Shown here: piece by piece, positions 11,820 to 23,654 of the stretch
Position numbering within the stretch: the stretch's first letter is position 1
How the letters are laid out: every line of letters begins with the position of its first letter
NCBI GenBank assembly: GCA_032358255.1
Contig: JAULBX010030707.1
Coordinates: 62,001-126,000, forward strand
Length of the DNA stretch: 64,000 nt
Direction of reading: 5' to 3'
Source of the DNA: Heterotrichella gracilis
Lineage: Eukaryota; Sar; Xanthophyceae; Tribonematales; Xanthonemataceae
Made by a program: the position numbers and the translations under genes
The notes under the pieces: model-generated
Told to the model about the DNA's origin: nothing
Databases searched by the model: none
Seen by the model: the letters and a program-made list of their open reading frames with translations, nothing else

Positions 11820-12943
11820 ATGTGGCACAGGGGAGGGTAGGAGTGTCGAGTTTTGTGGCCCACATTGGCTCATATGGTCAACGAGGTGTTACCGCACACC
11901 ATGAAAAAACGCAGTCGCTGACCATTTATCTGCAGGCATAGTTTGCAAGGTCCTGTTCAAGCCACGCAACCTGGAGGGTGGTGGCAGCTTATTGCTCAGT
12001 TTGGCGGGCGCTTTGTCGATGGTTAGGGTTGCTTTAGTTGTCAGAAATGAATAGAGCAAGAATGTTGGTGTTGGTATGCTGTCAGCGCTTATGTCATGGT
12101 AGCTTGCTTTGCCTGTAGGCAGCACCACTGGCAGCCAGATTGGTATGTGCCAGTGGAAGGTAGGCGCCTTGCCAACCTCGGAAGTTTTTGTTAACCACAG
12201 CGGTTTTGACTCACCATGTAGTGTTGTATGTGTGCCACTCAGGGCACACTGGGCAGCACCATATCATCTGTTTGGTGGGTGTGTTTGGATAGCCAGTTTG
12301 GCCCTTTCGCAGGTCTTTCACACATGCAGACCTGTCACACGCACAGGTTTATGACACTCTAGTCAGATTGGGTTTGTTCAACGTGAATTTATATAGCAAC
12401 CAACTGTAACTATTTGGGAGGTATCACGTCAACACAGACAAGCTGTAGCAACCTGTGATCACCCTAATAGGTGGGACAGGCATTGCAACATGAATGCTGA
12501 ACGAACGCTGTTGATCAAACACCCTGGAACATGGCCATGTTAACCGCCAGCGGCTCTTGACTCAGCAGGCTGAGAAAGTAGACATAGTATGAATTGTTGC
12601 GTTACTCTGTAACTGCAAGAAGTGTCGCCAGGTTGCTGACAAAACCCACAATTGTGCAAAATACTTTCGGATTAATTTGCGCCGATTTTCGCAAAATAGG
12701 ATTGTGTATTTTTTCAAAGGGCTGGTTGGGTAAGTGCAAGTGGCCCTGGTTCGTACGCAACAGACAACCCTTGGAAGTGCACGAGTGGTGGGAAAGTTCT
12801 GCCGCCTCAACTAGAGATCTCAAACGCACATTTAGCCTCAATTTGTAGGTGGGTGACTTGAGCTTATTCGCACCCACATGCATGCAACCGAACGCCTGAC
12901 AGCCACGGGCAAGGAGGGCGGGCCAGCCAGTGGAAGCAACTCC
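11820..12943. other. Intergenic, no gene seen
   Basis: It holds the eIF4B 3' untranslated region and the upstream region of membrane gene copy A. Open frames at about 12562-12848 are on opposite strands of the same sequence and lack recognisable motifs. Confidence 0.45.
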
Positions 12944-15900
12944 ATGAGGTTGTGGGTGCCCTCTCCGCTTTCGTTCGCAGACAGGGGTCTCGAGCGGCGG
13001 TACCGGGTGCACCGGTGGCAGTCCATGCGAGTGGTGGACCAGAGCTCGAACTTCTTCCTAGGCGTGGTGGTCATGCCTGTGCTGTACAAGGGAAAGATGC
13101 TGCCGGTCCTTGGAGGTAGGGAGTCACGCACTCGCTTCAGCCCTGCGCCTCATCTCTGATTTGGTCCAAAAAAAGAACCTGCTTTAATGCATGCAGATCT
13201 GCCCAGCGAATGCCTTGCACGAGTGCTGGTCCACTGCTGACTTATCGTGCACACTGAACCACTTGAATGTTCATACGTGGTGCAGGTCTATGCAACTTGA
13301 CGATCGTCCTTGTTTCGCGACTGGCCAAGGTGAGGGTGCGTAGCTAGGCACTGTGCTCAGCACAGTGTGCTGGCTAAGTCTAGGCAGTCACAGGATTTTG
13401 CTTTTGGCTCAGAGCAAGTGGCCCAACCTACCATCAGCTATTGGCTGCTGCCCAGCGCAAGGCCTATCTATCAAGAGATGAGTCATTTAATGTAACATAC
13501 CTTCCAATGCATGCCAGCAAACGGCCAGGATAACATCAGCCTAGCAATTGTATCCATCCTGTCAGTGTGTCCTTCCACTCGATCTTACGCCGGCTAACTC
13601 ATGTTTTACCCTAGCAAGCTGGCTTCTGGCTATACGCCCAAGACAGGCTCACCATCACATCTCACACCTGCCGCCTGAAAGAATGACACCTGACACCACA
13701 CCATTTTATTATTTCTTTTTAATTCCCATCCCATCCCATATTTCATTGGTTGCGCAGGATGAGCATGCCGCCTTCTGGTCCGACGCGCGCGACGTGCTCA
13801 TCACCCTCAGCCACTTCTTCATGTTCCTGTCACCCACCGCGGTGCCCAACACCTACTGCGCCAAGGTCTCGGAGGCAGGGGACAACTGCCAGCGCATCTT
13901 CTGGCGCCTGCTGGCACACACCACCCTGCTTGCACGGGTGGCGGCCCCGCTGGTGCTTCGCCCGCAGCTGGGTTGCCTCATGGTGCTGTTGGCGTTCTGC
14001 ACCATCCACGACATTGCGCGGGTGGCGCCCATCCATTGCAGCATCACCCAGAGCTGCATGGCGGCGTGCGCGCCTGGCCTGGACCTACAGGTGGGTGGGA
14101 ATGGTGGTGTAGGGTTTAGGGTTTAGGGTTATTTGTCGGGCTCTAGCCTAGACCCTAAGACAGGAGGGCAGTTGCGCGTCCCAATGGACCTACAGGTGGG
14201 TGGGGATCGGGTGTAGGGTGTAGGGTTTAGGGTTTAGGGTTTGTTGTCGGACTCTAGCCTAGACCCTAAGACAGGCAGTTGCGCGCCCCACTGGACCTAC
14301 AGCCTGTAGGCTACAGGTGGGTGGGAATAATGGACAGGAGGGGTTTAGTGTTGAGGGCGAACGGGTTCTAGGCACACAACAAGAAGCCTAAACCGTAATC
14401 CCTACTGGCTTTCCCTAACTCTCCTTCAAGCGTGCCTGTTCAAGGACAGGCTGCATAGTAATATGACCCTTCTCTTTAATACTGTTTCGTTGTTGTTTGC
14501 TCCTGTCCGTCAGACATACAATTTTTCTTTTCTATTTGTTTTTCCTTGTGCAATTTCTCAACTGATTTTCAATTCCTTCCAGCACAAAAGGAAAACCAGC
14601 ACAAGAAGTGGCTTTCTTTCTGTAATCTATCAGCATATGTAATTATGCGTATTCTTTTACCTGCAGGTCTCCCAGCTGCTGCACGCGGGCCTGTCGATAC
14701 TGGGCAGCGTGGTAGCGGCTGGCGCGCACAACCCAGCGGTGCACCTGGACCCCGCCAACCGCCTGCAAGCGCACCACATCTGCTTTGTGAACCGCTCGGT
14801 GCTGTGGGTGCTGTGCCACATCGTGGCCCTGGTGCTCAGCTCGTGGCGGGAGGTGGCGGACCGGCGCGCGTGGCTCAAGACGCAGGTGCGGCGGCCGCCG
14901 GTGAGGATGATAGGGTGTAGGGTGTAGGGTGTTAGGTTTTAAACCTGTAACCTCAGGAAGTGGGGTTTTAGTAAAATCGATATGGATAGGGGTCTAAATA
15001 GCAGCAGAATATCAGTTATTGATGTGGTGTGGGTTTTAGGCGCTTGGTCCCGTGGGTGCTGTGCCACATTGTGGCCCGGGTGCTCAGCTCGTGGCGGGAG
15101 GTGGCGGACCGCCGCGCGTGGCTCAAGGCGCAGGTGCGGCGGGTGTGGGGGAGATGGGGGATATACCTCATCTGCCACATCATATACTTTTAATGCACGG
15201 AAAATAATAAAACGTTTATACCAACAGAAAAGTAGCAGGATAGGATATTTCCATTTGGCGCGCGTCGTTGAAGAGTGTCTCACTGCAGAATAATAACAGA
15301 TTGCAAAAGGATGTGTTGAAGGATGTTGTATCGATAAAGTAATACATACAGGAATAATGGTGTAGGGATTGTTGAAACGCCTGCTGCACGTTTGTTAACG
15401 CAGTGTCGCTTTTCACTGTGACCCGGGGAGAGAAACCATTTGGGGAATGGCATTTACTTGCTGCTGGTGTCGATTACTCTCCTCTTCTCCCAGGTGTCTG
15501 GCGAGGAGCATCAGCAGCAGGCACTGGAGGCAGCATGGCAGCAGGTGGGTGATAGCTATGGTCATGGAGGTGCATGATGTGAGCCATTTTGGGGGGCAGA
15601 GGAGATTATGCATCCCCGGGATGCATAATGCTGATAGGGTGCCAGTGTACTATGGGGTAGGTGGGATGGTAAGGGGCAACAGCAGCGGGGCAATGGAGGC
15701 AGGTGAGTGGTGCTGTGAACAGAGGGGGAGGCTCGGTGTTGGGGGAGGCCATGATGTGGGGTGGGGTGCATGGACACGTTGCATGTGTGCTGGGTGGCTC
15801 GCCGGTGCAGGGGCGTGCATGCTGTTGTTGTTACAGCGACACAGCAGGACCTGTTTGCAAGATTAGCAGGTGGAGTGAGCAGTCCCAGGGGTTTAACTTC

Positions 15901-16311
15901 TAAGCTCCTGATGTGCAATGCCGACTGTTGATCTGCATGTACCGCTGGAATGGAACATATCTGACTAGCTATATCTGGGAATGCACTCCACGCCCGCAGC
16001 TGTTAACCGACCCTCTGTCCCTATAGGGCCCAGCTCGTGTGTGTCATGTGCATTCTCTGCCCTCAACCCCGGGCCCGAAACCTAAAGGCACAGGGTCTTG
16101 CGGGTGGATTGCATGCTTCACTTCCAATCCCAAACCCCGCGCCAGTGGCAGTACTGAGCCGGGCTGTTTTTTCCCGCAGATGGATGCGCACTGGTCCTTC
16201 ATCCGCCTGCCCTGCAGCCCCGAGTTCATGGCCTATGTGGGGATGCTGGTGCTGTTCCTCATTTGTCACGAGCTGTTCAGCGAGTGGCTCAAGGGGAGGC
16301 ACCCTCGGTAG
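12944..16311 (+). CDS. Multi-pass membrane protein, tandem copy A
   Basis: Family not recognised. Exons 12944-13115, 13286-13329, 13758-14090, 14667-14885, 15494-15544 and 16180-16311 join in frame to 316 residues. The ATG at 12944 is kept in all three copies. It starts with a soluble stretch SFADRGLERRYRVHRW, then about six hydrophobic segments: FFLGVVVMPVL, LTIVLVSRLA, LSHFFMFLSPTAV, LVLRPQLGCLMVLLAF, VLWVLCHIVALVL and YVGMLVLFLICHELF. Conserved Cys occur in YCAK, NCQR and SCMAAC. The FxDxxLExxY start and short hydrophobic segments resemble membrane cassettes seen in front of some algal signalling enzymes, but no catalytic domain follows before the stop. Against B and C, this copy lacks one intron (exons 3 and 4 fused) and has one extra (between 14885 and 15494). 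Several introns hold diverged copies of exon ends. Confidence 0.7.
14081..14320 (+). repeat. Exon-end plus telomere-like repeat, three tandem units
   Basis: The end of exon 3 with its donor (GGACCTACAG then GTGGGTGG) occurs at 14081, 14186 and 14293, a period of about 105 bases. Telomere-like tracts lie between the first and second (14109-14131) and between the second and third (14209-14243). The units also share a 'ctctagcctagaccctaaga' block. Confidence 0.85.
14911..15136 (+). repeat. Telomere-like tract and copy of exon 4 end
   Basis: After the donor of exon 4 (14885) a degenerate TAGGGTG tract (14911-14940) is followed at 15044-15136 by about 93 bases nearly identical to 14804-14894, that is the last part of exon 4 and its donor. 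Confidence 0.85.
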
Positions 16312-17450
16312 GGTTTAGGGTTTGGAACCAAATGGATGCAACCCTGGTGGGGTGTAGGGGTTGGAACCAAGGGGATACAGACACACAGCTACAGCCTCTG
16401 GCAGAGTGCGAGCGGGAAGCTTTCTTCAGTGCTCCGCTGCACAGCAGAAAAGACACTGCGCTTGCTCTTGCCAATGGTTTATCACCCCCTTGGGGAGGGA
16501 GAACAAGAGGACCTGCAGTGCGCAGATGGCTGCTAGAACATGCCCTCGGGGGGGTGCTTGAGCTTGCGGTCATGCAGTGTGCTGCAGCCTGGCGCCGAGC
16601 ATTTTTTATATTTTGCACTCTGTCTATGGGATGGTGGGGACATAATGAACACTAATGCTCAGAAGTGGTATATTACAGAGTTTTCAATTTTTCATTGCTT
16701 ACAGGCGAACCATGTGCCATTATATGCACCACAAGTTTTCTTGGTGCCACCTGAACCCTGTCCTATTTTTGCCACCAGCAACACCCAATCGCTGTGCTCC
16801 AGCCGACCACCCTCTGAAAATTGGCCCTTCACCTTCAGAAACCTCGTTGACTTTTCAGTGCACCTCTTCCTGCCCCTGCTCGTAAACCCGCTATTATTAT
16901 CTTCTCTTTTCCATTTGCCTGGTGGCTGCCATCTTTCCCTTTCCAGTTTGTTCAAGCCTTAAAGATAATCACACCTCAAGCAGTTCGTTGACAATATGAG
17001 GTACATCCTGCATTGGTGCGTGTGTGGGTGGTTGGACCTGCTTACAAAGTTTTCCGGCAGCTGCAGTGTCTTGTACTCCATGCGACCTCAAGCCTTGAGT
17101 CAAGGTGAACGGTTTGTAACAGCCCTTTCTTTGATCCACTGCTCTTTTACGTCCAAATATCCAGGTCTTGGTAAAACGAAGGGTTTCAAAAAAGGGCTTT
17201 GTTTTAAATGTATTTTCAACCGTTCCAGTATCACGGACGTGATACAAGGTGCTATTCACCTCCAGTGCACTGACAAGGTGTCCTGTACTGCCGTAAACTG
17301 CACCACACGGAAGATACCTACCACACACTCGCACACAACTTATACTTGCACAAGTCGTGAGGACTTGTGTCGCCCGCCGTGTAGGTGGGACTAGGTGCAT
17401 GCACCCCTGATCACCCCGCAAGCGGCAGCCCAAGCCGGTGTCGAGATCCC
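16312..17450. other. Intergenic between copies A and B
   Basis: It begins with TTTAGGG-like sequence immediately after the copy A stop, including a short duplicated block (ggaaccaaatgga / ggaaccaagggga). From about 17090 it becomes homologous to 20500-20850, the region before copy C, marking the upstream part of the B/C duplication unit. No gene is supported. Confidence 0.5.
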
Positions 17451-19697
17451 ATGCGGGTGTCAGTGCCCTCACTACTGTCTTTCGCCGACAGGGAGGGGCT
17501 CGAGCGGCGGTACAGGGTGCACCGGTGGCGGTCCATGCGAGGGGTGGACATGGGGGCCCACCTGCTATTGATGCTGGTGTGCGTCCCTGTACTGCTCAAG
17601 GGAGGGACGTGGCCGGTGCTTGCAGGTAGGAAAAACCCTGCGCGCAGCCTCTTCAGACCGTATTAAGTCTGCAAGCTCCATCCTGAACCAATACTGCAGA
17701 ACCTGGCACGGTGATCCCCTGCATGCATGCGTACATGCATGCTGCCAGATAATGAGCACGTTTCGCGAGTGTAGACACCCAGTGCACAGACTGCTGAGTC
17801 ATATACGTGGTGCAGGCGCTTGCAACTTGGCGATGATCCTTGTTTCGGCACTGGGAAAGGTGGGCTCGCGTGCGTGCTGTTGTTTCGCAATACCCTAGGG
17901 GGTTTTGGTTCACTGGGCAGTGCTCACTAGGCAAAGAACCAGCCAAGCTGCCACGTGGTGGCTGCCTAATAGGCATATAGACACCAAGCTGCCTATTGGG
18001 TGACACCAACGTGCATATGCAGGAGGCACACGGCCATGTGTGGTCTGAAGCCCGGGAGGTGCTAACCACCCTTGCCCACTTCTTCCTGTACCTCACCCCC
18101 ACCGCGGTGCCCACCGCCTACTGCGCCAAGGTGTCTGCGGCAGGGGGCAGCTGCCAGCGCACCTACTGGAGCCTGCTGACCCACACCACAGTGCTGGCGC
18201 GCGTGGTCCAGCCGGTGGTGCTGCGCCCACAGCTCGGCTGCCTGCTGCTAGTGACTGCCGCCCTAGCTGTCTTTGACGTGGTCCAGGTGTGGCAGCGCCT
18301 AGGGTCTAGGGTCTAGGGTGTAGGATGTAGGGTTTGAACTCGCCTGTGCACCAGCGCGCCTCTTTAAGGATAGTCTGTGGGCGGGGGAGTTGCTGAACCA
18401 AAGTAACTTGTGAGGGGTGATCGGCATGATCGGCATTTTCTCCGCCTAATGACATAAAATTCTTGTTGTTGTCCCAGGCGGCACCTAGACAATGCAGCGT
18501 CATCCTTGGGGACGGGTGCATGGCTGCGTGCGCGCCCGCTTTGGACCTCCAGGTGGGTGGGAAATAGTGGACAGGAGGGCAATGCCTGGTGTGGGTCATG
18601 TGGTCTCCCCTTTGCTCCAATACAATGAAACTACGTTTAATGAAATAAATAAGTAATAATACAGATATAATAAGAAGTGGTTAGTCATAATGAAGACGAA
18701 TAACATTATTAATAAAGTATATATAATACTGTAAATAACCCTCATCTGTTTCCCAGGTGCGCCTTTTGAGGACAGGCTGCGTAGCTTAATATTAGATTTA
18801 AATGTGTCTTATGTATTTATGTGTTTAAAAACCGCAGGTCTCCCAGCTGCTGTTGGCGGCAGTGGGCAGCGCTGCGGCAGCGGGGCCGCACAAACCTCCA
18901 GCCCTCCCGGGTCCCGCCCACCAGCTCCAAGCGCACAGCATGTGCGTGGCCAACCGCTCCACGCTGTTTGTGCTGTGCCACATTGTGGCGCTGGCTCTGT
19001 GCGTGCGCTGGGAGGTGGCTGACCGACGCGCCTGGCTCAAGACGCAGGTGGCGAGGGAGGAGCATCAGCAGCGGGCACTGGAGGCAGCATGGCAGCAGGT
19101 GAGCGGTGGCCATGGCCATGGGGGAGACGGGGGATTGCATGATGTTGTATGCATGTTGTGATCGATATGGGGGAGTATGGGGGATGCATGATGCTCTATG
19201 CATGGTATTGCCGACATCTGGTGGTAGGGGAATGCATGATGCTCTATGCACGATGCTGGTACGGTGCCGGTGTACAGTGGGGGAGGTGGTGGTGAGGGGT
19301 AGGAGCAGCGGGCACTGGAGGCAGCTTGGCAGCAAATGACTGCAACTGGGGGGTGCGGTTACTTATGGTGATGCACTCACGTCTGCAGCAGATTTCCCAG
19401 TGCACCATCCTACAGGGTCCAGGACTTGCGCGCGATGTGGATGCCCTGCCAAAAAACCCTACACCCAAATCCACGGGAGCAATCTATTGTGTCCTTCAAA
19501 AACCGTATTGACCAGGGCTGTAATCCATCTTGAAAAACACAACCTGGTCACCAGGACTGTGTGTTTTGCAGATGGATGAATACTGTTCCTACCTCCGGCT
19601 GCCCTCCAGCCCCGAGTCCCTGGCCTACGTGGGGATGTTGGTGCTGTTCCTCATATGCCACAAATTGCTGAGCTTGTGGGTCGAAGGGAGGCAATGA
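17451..19697 (+). CDS. Multi-pass membrane protein, tandem copy B
   Basis: Paralog of the 12.9 kb gene. Exons 17451-17625, 17816-17859, 18023-18286, 18478-18552, 18838-19098 and 19572-19697 join in frame to 314 residues. Order of landmarks: SFADREGLERRYRVHRW, hydrophobic LLLMLVCVPVLL, LAMILVSALG, LAHFFLYLTPTAVPTAYCAK, VLRPQLGCLLLVTAAL, the short exon QCSVILGDGCMAACAPALDLQ, FVLCHIVALAL, and the final YVGMLVLFLICHKLL. The exon 18838-19098 is continuous where copy A is split by an intron, while exons 3 and 4 are separate where copy A is continuous. This copy is the cleanest of the three and is the best guide to the family. Function remains unknown. Confidence 0.7.
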
Positions 19698-20851
19698 TAG
19701 GCAGGCACATGGCCACAGCCTTGGGCACAGGGTGAGTGGGGAGGTTGAACGGTCCGCCGCCTGCGCAGCACAAGAGGCAATGTGCTGGCCGGGCAGCTCA
19801 AGGCTCGGCTTACTGTTTTAGGGTTTAGGGTTCAGGGTTCAGCATCAGCGATAAGCATGAGGCTCCGGTACCAATGGCCGCCTCATGCTTTTCCAGCCTT
19901 CAGACGGGAGCGCTGTGCCTAGAGCCACACCGTGTCGAGAGAGTGATTTTATGGACCATGCTCCATCACCCTACAAGTCTGGCAATCACTGTGCCTTCTA
20001 CCCGCGTAAGCTTAGGTAGTAATTTTCTGCCTGCACGAGGCTATGTCCTTGCTCAGTCTCAATTGGTTGAATGACGGCTGCCACATTTGTCCGGGGGGGT
20101 GGTTTTACAAATTCATTGCGACTGGGGTATTATACCTATGACATAGGCTTGTTTTTCCTTTCATTTCATCTTCTATTCTATAATAACAGAGTTAGATCGT
20201 TACATGCGTTCATCCAAATGTAGCACTTGTATTTAAGTCAGTCTTGCTTATATGCAGACGTATATGCAGACAGGCAGGTTCATCTCTTACAATGCTCAAT
20301 TTTTTGGTTTGTGATGTGGGTATGAGTTGTTGCACGGTGTCTTTGCTCCCCCGTCATGCTTTGACCGCATACCGTGGTCACTTGTTTCTTATACAGTGCC
20401 GCCTAATAGGATGTAGATCAGCGGTTTCTTAATTTATGCCTTCTGGGTTTATGTGCTGTGCTTTGGGTGCCTCTTCTACGAGCTTGCTCAAGCTTGTTAC
20501 ACGCACAGGTGCACTGAACAGTTTGGAGCAGCCCTGTCTTTTTCATCCACTGCTTTTATGTCAAGAGAAAGAAGGGGTTTTTGAAAGTTGTTATTCAAAC
20601 ACTTTTATTTAAAAACCTTTCAAGTGGCAAATGCTATCCCTCACCTTTGCAGTGCAGTGCAGTGCACGGATAAGGTGTACGGTACTGCAACACACGCAAG
20701 CATACTTGCAAACAACTTATTCGAGGACAAGCCGAATGAGTGCTTCTGTCACCTGCCGTGTGGGTGGGACCAGGGCGCCTATAGTGCGCATATAATGCAT
20801 GCACCCCTGATCACGCCGCAAGCGGCAGGCCAACCCGGTGCGTGAGGTCCC
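19698..20851. other. Intergenic between copies B and C
   Basis: It contains a telomere-like tract (about 19817-19840) and sequence homologous to the regions after copies A and C and before copy B. No gene is supported. Confidence 0.5.
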
Positions 20852-21684
20852 ATGCGGGTGTATGTGCCCTCCCCGCTGTCTTTCGCTGACAAGGAAGGGC
20901 TCGAGCGGCGGTACAGGATGCACCGGTGGCAGTCCCTACGAGGGGTGGACATCGGGTGCCATGTGCTCTTGATGCTGTTGTGCGTCCCTGTGCTGCTCAA
21001 GGGCGGGACGTGGCCCCTGCTTTCAGGTAAAAAACCCTTGCGCGCAGCCTCTTGCCCGGTGTGATCAAGGTTGCAAGCTCCACCCTTGCTCCACATGTGT
21101 TGATCAATATTGCGCCATGGCGTGCCCTGCATGCATGCTGTCCAAGAAACAAACACTTGTCATCGCGCACCTGTCCAGTTCACAGACTGCTGAGTCATAT
21201 ACGTGGTGCAGGCGCTTGCAGTGTGGCGGTTGTTTTTGTTTCAGCAGTGGCAAAGGTGGGCACAAGTCGTTGTTTTGCCACACCCTACATAAGGGTTATA
21301 GTTTTTGGTCCATCATGCAGCGCTGCCTGAAGGGCAGGTACACACCCAGAACCGCACTGCCACTTGGTGTAAAAGGCAGCAGTGCATGGCTTGTGGACAT
21401 TCTTGGCGGATGCATGAACCCGAAACCCCACAACTAAACCCTAACCCATATTTATGGCATGTACATTATTTGGAAACGCAACGCGTTAAAGGTTGGTTAG
21501 CTAGTTAGTTACATGCATTCCAGCAATACAGCCAGATCAGCAGTCAGTCTTGCGCGTGCGACGCGAGCAGCTCTTTCCTGGCACTGTTTGAACCACCTAT
21601 GCATCGCACGCGACTCGCGGTCCTGCTGGAGAAGGTCAGCCTCAAGAGGTGCTGACCCCTTGACAGCCTGCGCCCTACAGGAGC

Positions 21685-21868
21685 GATTTAGGGTTTAGGT
21701 TTGAGGGCACTTGGCACCAAACCACCTGCGCAGGAGGCACACGCTGCCTTATGGTCTAAAGCCCTAAACCCCAAAGAAGTGCTGCCCCCTCTACAGCGTG
21801 TACCCCACTGGAAGACGCCTGACACCAAACCTCCTGCGCAGGAGGCACACGCTGCCTTGTGGTCTGAA
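21685..21868 (+). repeat. Duplicated exon 3 head in copy C
   Basis: The acceptor and start of exon 3 (accaaaccacctgcgcagga and following GGCACACGCTGCCTT) occurs at about 21717 and again at about 21825, a period near 110 bases. TTTAGGG-like bases precede the first copy (21685-21706) and CCCTAAACCCC-like bases lie between them (21761-21777). Confidence 0.8.
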
Positions 21869-22121
21869 GCCCGTGAGGTACTGACCACCCTTTGCCACTT
21901 CTTCCTGTATTTCACCCCCACCGCGGTGCCCACAGCCTACTGCGCCAAGGTGGGGGCGGGGGGCAGCTGCCAGCGCAACTACTGGAGCCTGCTGGCGCAC
22001 ACTGCACTACTGTCACGCTGTTGTGCTGCGCCCACAGCTGGGTTGCCTGCTGCTGGCAAATGCCGCCCTAGCTGTCCATGACGTGGCCAAGGTGGGGGAC
22101 GTAGTGGACAGGAGGGCAGCG

Positions 22122-22203
22122 CTTAGGGTGTAGGGTTCAGGGTGTAGGGTTTTCGGTTGCCTGCTGCTGGCGACAGCTGCCCTAGTTGCCCATGGCCGCA
22201 CCG
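22122..22203 (+). repeat. Telomere-like tract and copy of exon 3 end (copy C)
   Basis: After the exon 3 donor (22091), a TTAGGGTGTAGGGTT-like tract (22122-22153) is followed by about 47 bases (22155-22202) resembling the end of exon 3 (about 22040-22091), beginning ggttgcctgctgctggc. Confidence 0.8.
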
Positions 22204-23114
22204 ATTCAAGGATAGCCTGTGGGCGGGGGAGTTATTGAACCCAAGTAACCTATGAGTGGTGAATGGCATGTATTTGTTTCAATTTGTTGACCTGTTTCTC
22301 ATGGTGCTGTCCAGGTGGCCACTAAACAATGCAGCGTCATCCTCGAGGATGGGTGCATGGCTGCATGTGCGCCCTCATTGGACCTCCAGGTGGGTAAAAA
22401 TAGTGGACAGGAGGGCAGTGCCTGGTGTGGGTCTTGTGGAATCCCCTCCGCTCCAATACCATAGCTAACTGAATATATAATGCAAACGAAACAGATAGTG
22501 AAGCAAGGTGAATTCTTGCAACAACACCTCCTCCAACAGTCTAATGACCCCGGGTTGGCTCCCTCATGACTGTCTCAAAATTCCTGTAAATTCCTGTAGT
22601 AATGAAGAGATAAATATTATTAATATAAATATTCTCTTATTATAACTGGAATAAATACAATAATAATAACAAAATAATGGTAATAAAAAGATGCTATTAA
22701 ATACTCCTCTTCCTCGACAGGCGCGCCTTTTGAGGACAGGCTGCGTAGTTTTAGCTTCATATAGGATATATATATTTACTATGTACTAATGTATATATTT
22801 ATTTTGTATATATTTATTTAAAACCTGCAGGTCTCCCAGCTGTTGCTGGCGGTCGTGGGCTTGGCTGCGGCGGCGGGAGCGGACAACCCACCAGGAATCC
22901 AGGACCCCGCCCACCAGCTCCAAGCGCACAGCATGTGCGTGGCCAACCGCTCCACGCTGTTTGTGCTGTGCCACGTTGCTGCGCTGGTGGTGTGCACCTG
23001 CTGGGAGTTGGCGGACCGCCGCGCGTGGCTCAAGATGCAGGTGGCGGGTGAGGAGGGGCAGCAGCGGGCACTGGAGGCAGCATGGCAGCAGGTGAGCGGT
23101 TGATGAAATTACAG

Positions 23115-23310
23115 CTTTAGGGTTTGGGGGCAGCATGGCAGCTGGTGAGCGGTGGCTATGGCCATGGGGGAGATGCATGGTGTGACCCATATCAGGGGGT
23201 AGGGGGGGTGCATGATGCTGGTACGGTGCCAATGTACAATGGGGTAGGTGGTATGGGGAGTTGCAGCAGCGGGCACTGGAGGTAGCATGGCAGCAGGTGA
23301 GCGGTGGCTG
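23115..23310 (+). repeat. Copies of the exon 5 end inside the copy C intron
   Basis: The exon end GCAGCATGGCAGCAG with donor GTGAGCGG (23077-23099) recurs at about 23129-23151, after a TTTAGGGTTTGGGG tract, and again at 23266-23305. The last is flanked by an acceptor-like TTGCAG and a GTGAGCGG donor and would make an exact 30-base in-frame exon. Copy B has a similar decayed repeat at about 19304-19336. Confidence 0.75.
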
Positions 23311-23654
23311 TAAATAAAAACTGGGGAGGCTGCTCAGGTGTGGGGATCCCCGCGTCTGCACCCAATGCACCATCCCTACAGGGTCTGGGGCCTGTGCATG
23401 GTATGGACGCCCTGTCACAAACCCTATACCCTCATCCACAAGAGTCGGTCTGTACCCTTTAAGGTGTGGACTGCAGACATGTTTGTCAGGACACAGAGTA
23501 TTGACCAGGGCTGCCATTCCTGCAGGTGGATGGGTACTGGTCCTACCTCCGACTGCCCTGCAGCCTCGAGTTCATGGCCTGGGTGGGGGTGCTGGTGCTG
23601 TTCCTCGTCTGCGACAAGTCGTTCAGCGCATGGGCTGAAGGGAAGCAATGGTAG

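Larger units (their letters stand above)
20852..23654 (+). pseudogene. Multi-pass membrane protein, tandem copy C (frameshifted)
   Basis: Exons by homology with copy B: 20852-21026, 21212-21255, 21842-22091, 22315-22389, 22831-23091 and 23526-23654. Splice sites and most residues are kept (SFADKEGLERRYRMHRW, LLMLLCVPVLL, HFFLYFTPTAVPTAYCAK, FVLCHVAALVVC, WVGVLVLFLVC). Exon 3, however, lacks 11 bases relative to copy B just after LLAHTALLSR, which shifts the frame and leads to a stop at 22079-22081; the summed exon length is not a multiple of three. A one-codon deletion nearby is harmless. The other exons show no further stops, so the loss is recent, or an unseen splice change rescues it. The first 50 bases of exon 3 are also present upstream at about 21718-21767. 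Confidence 0.6.
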
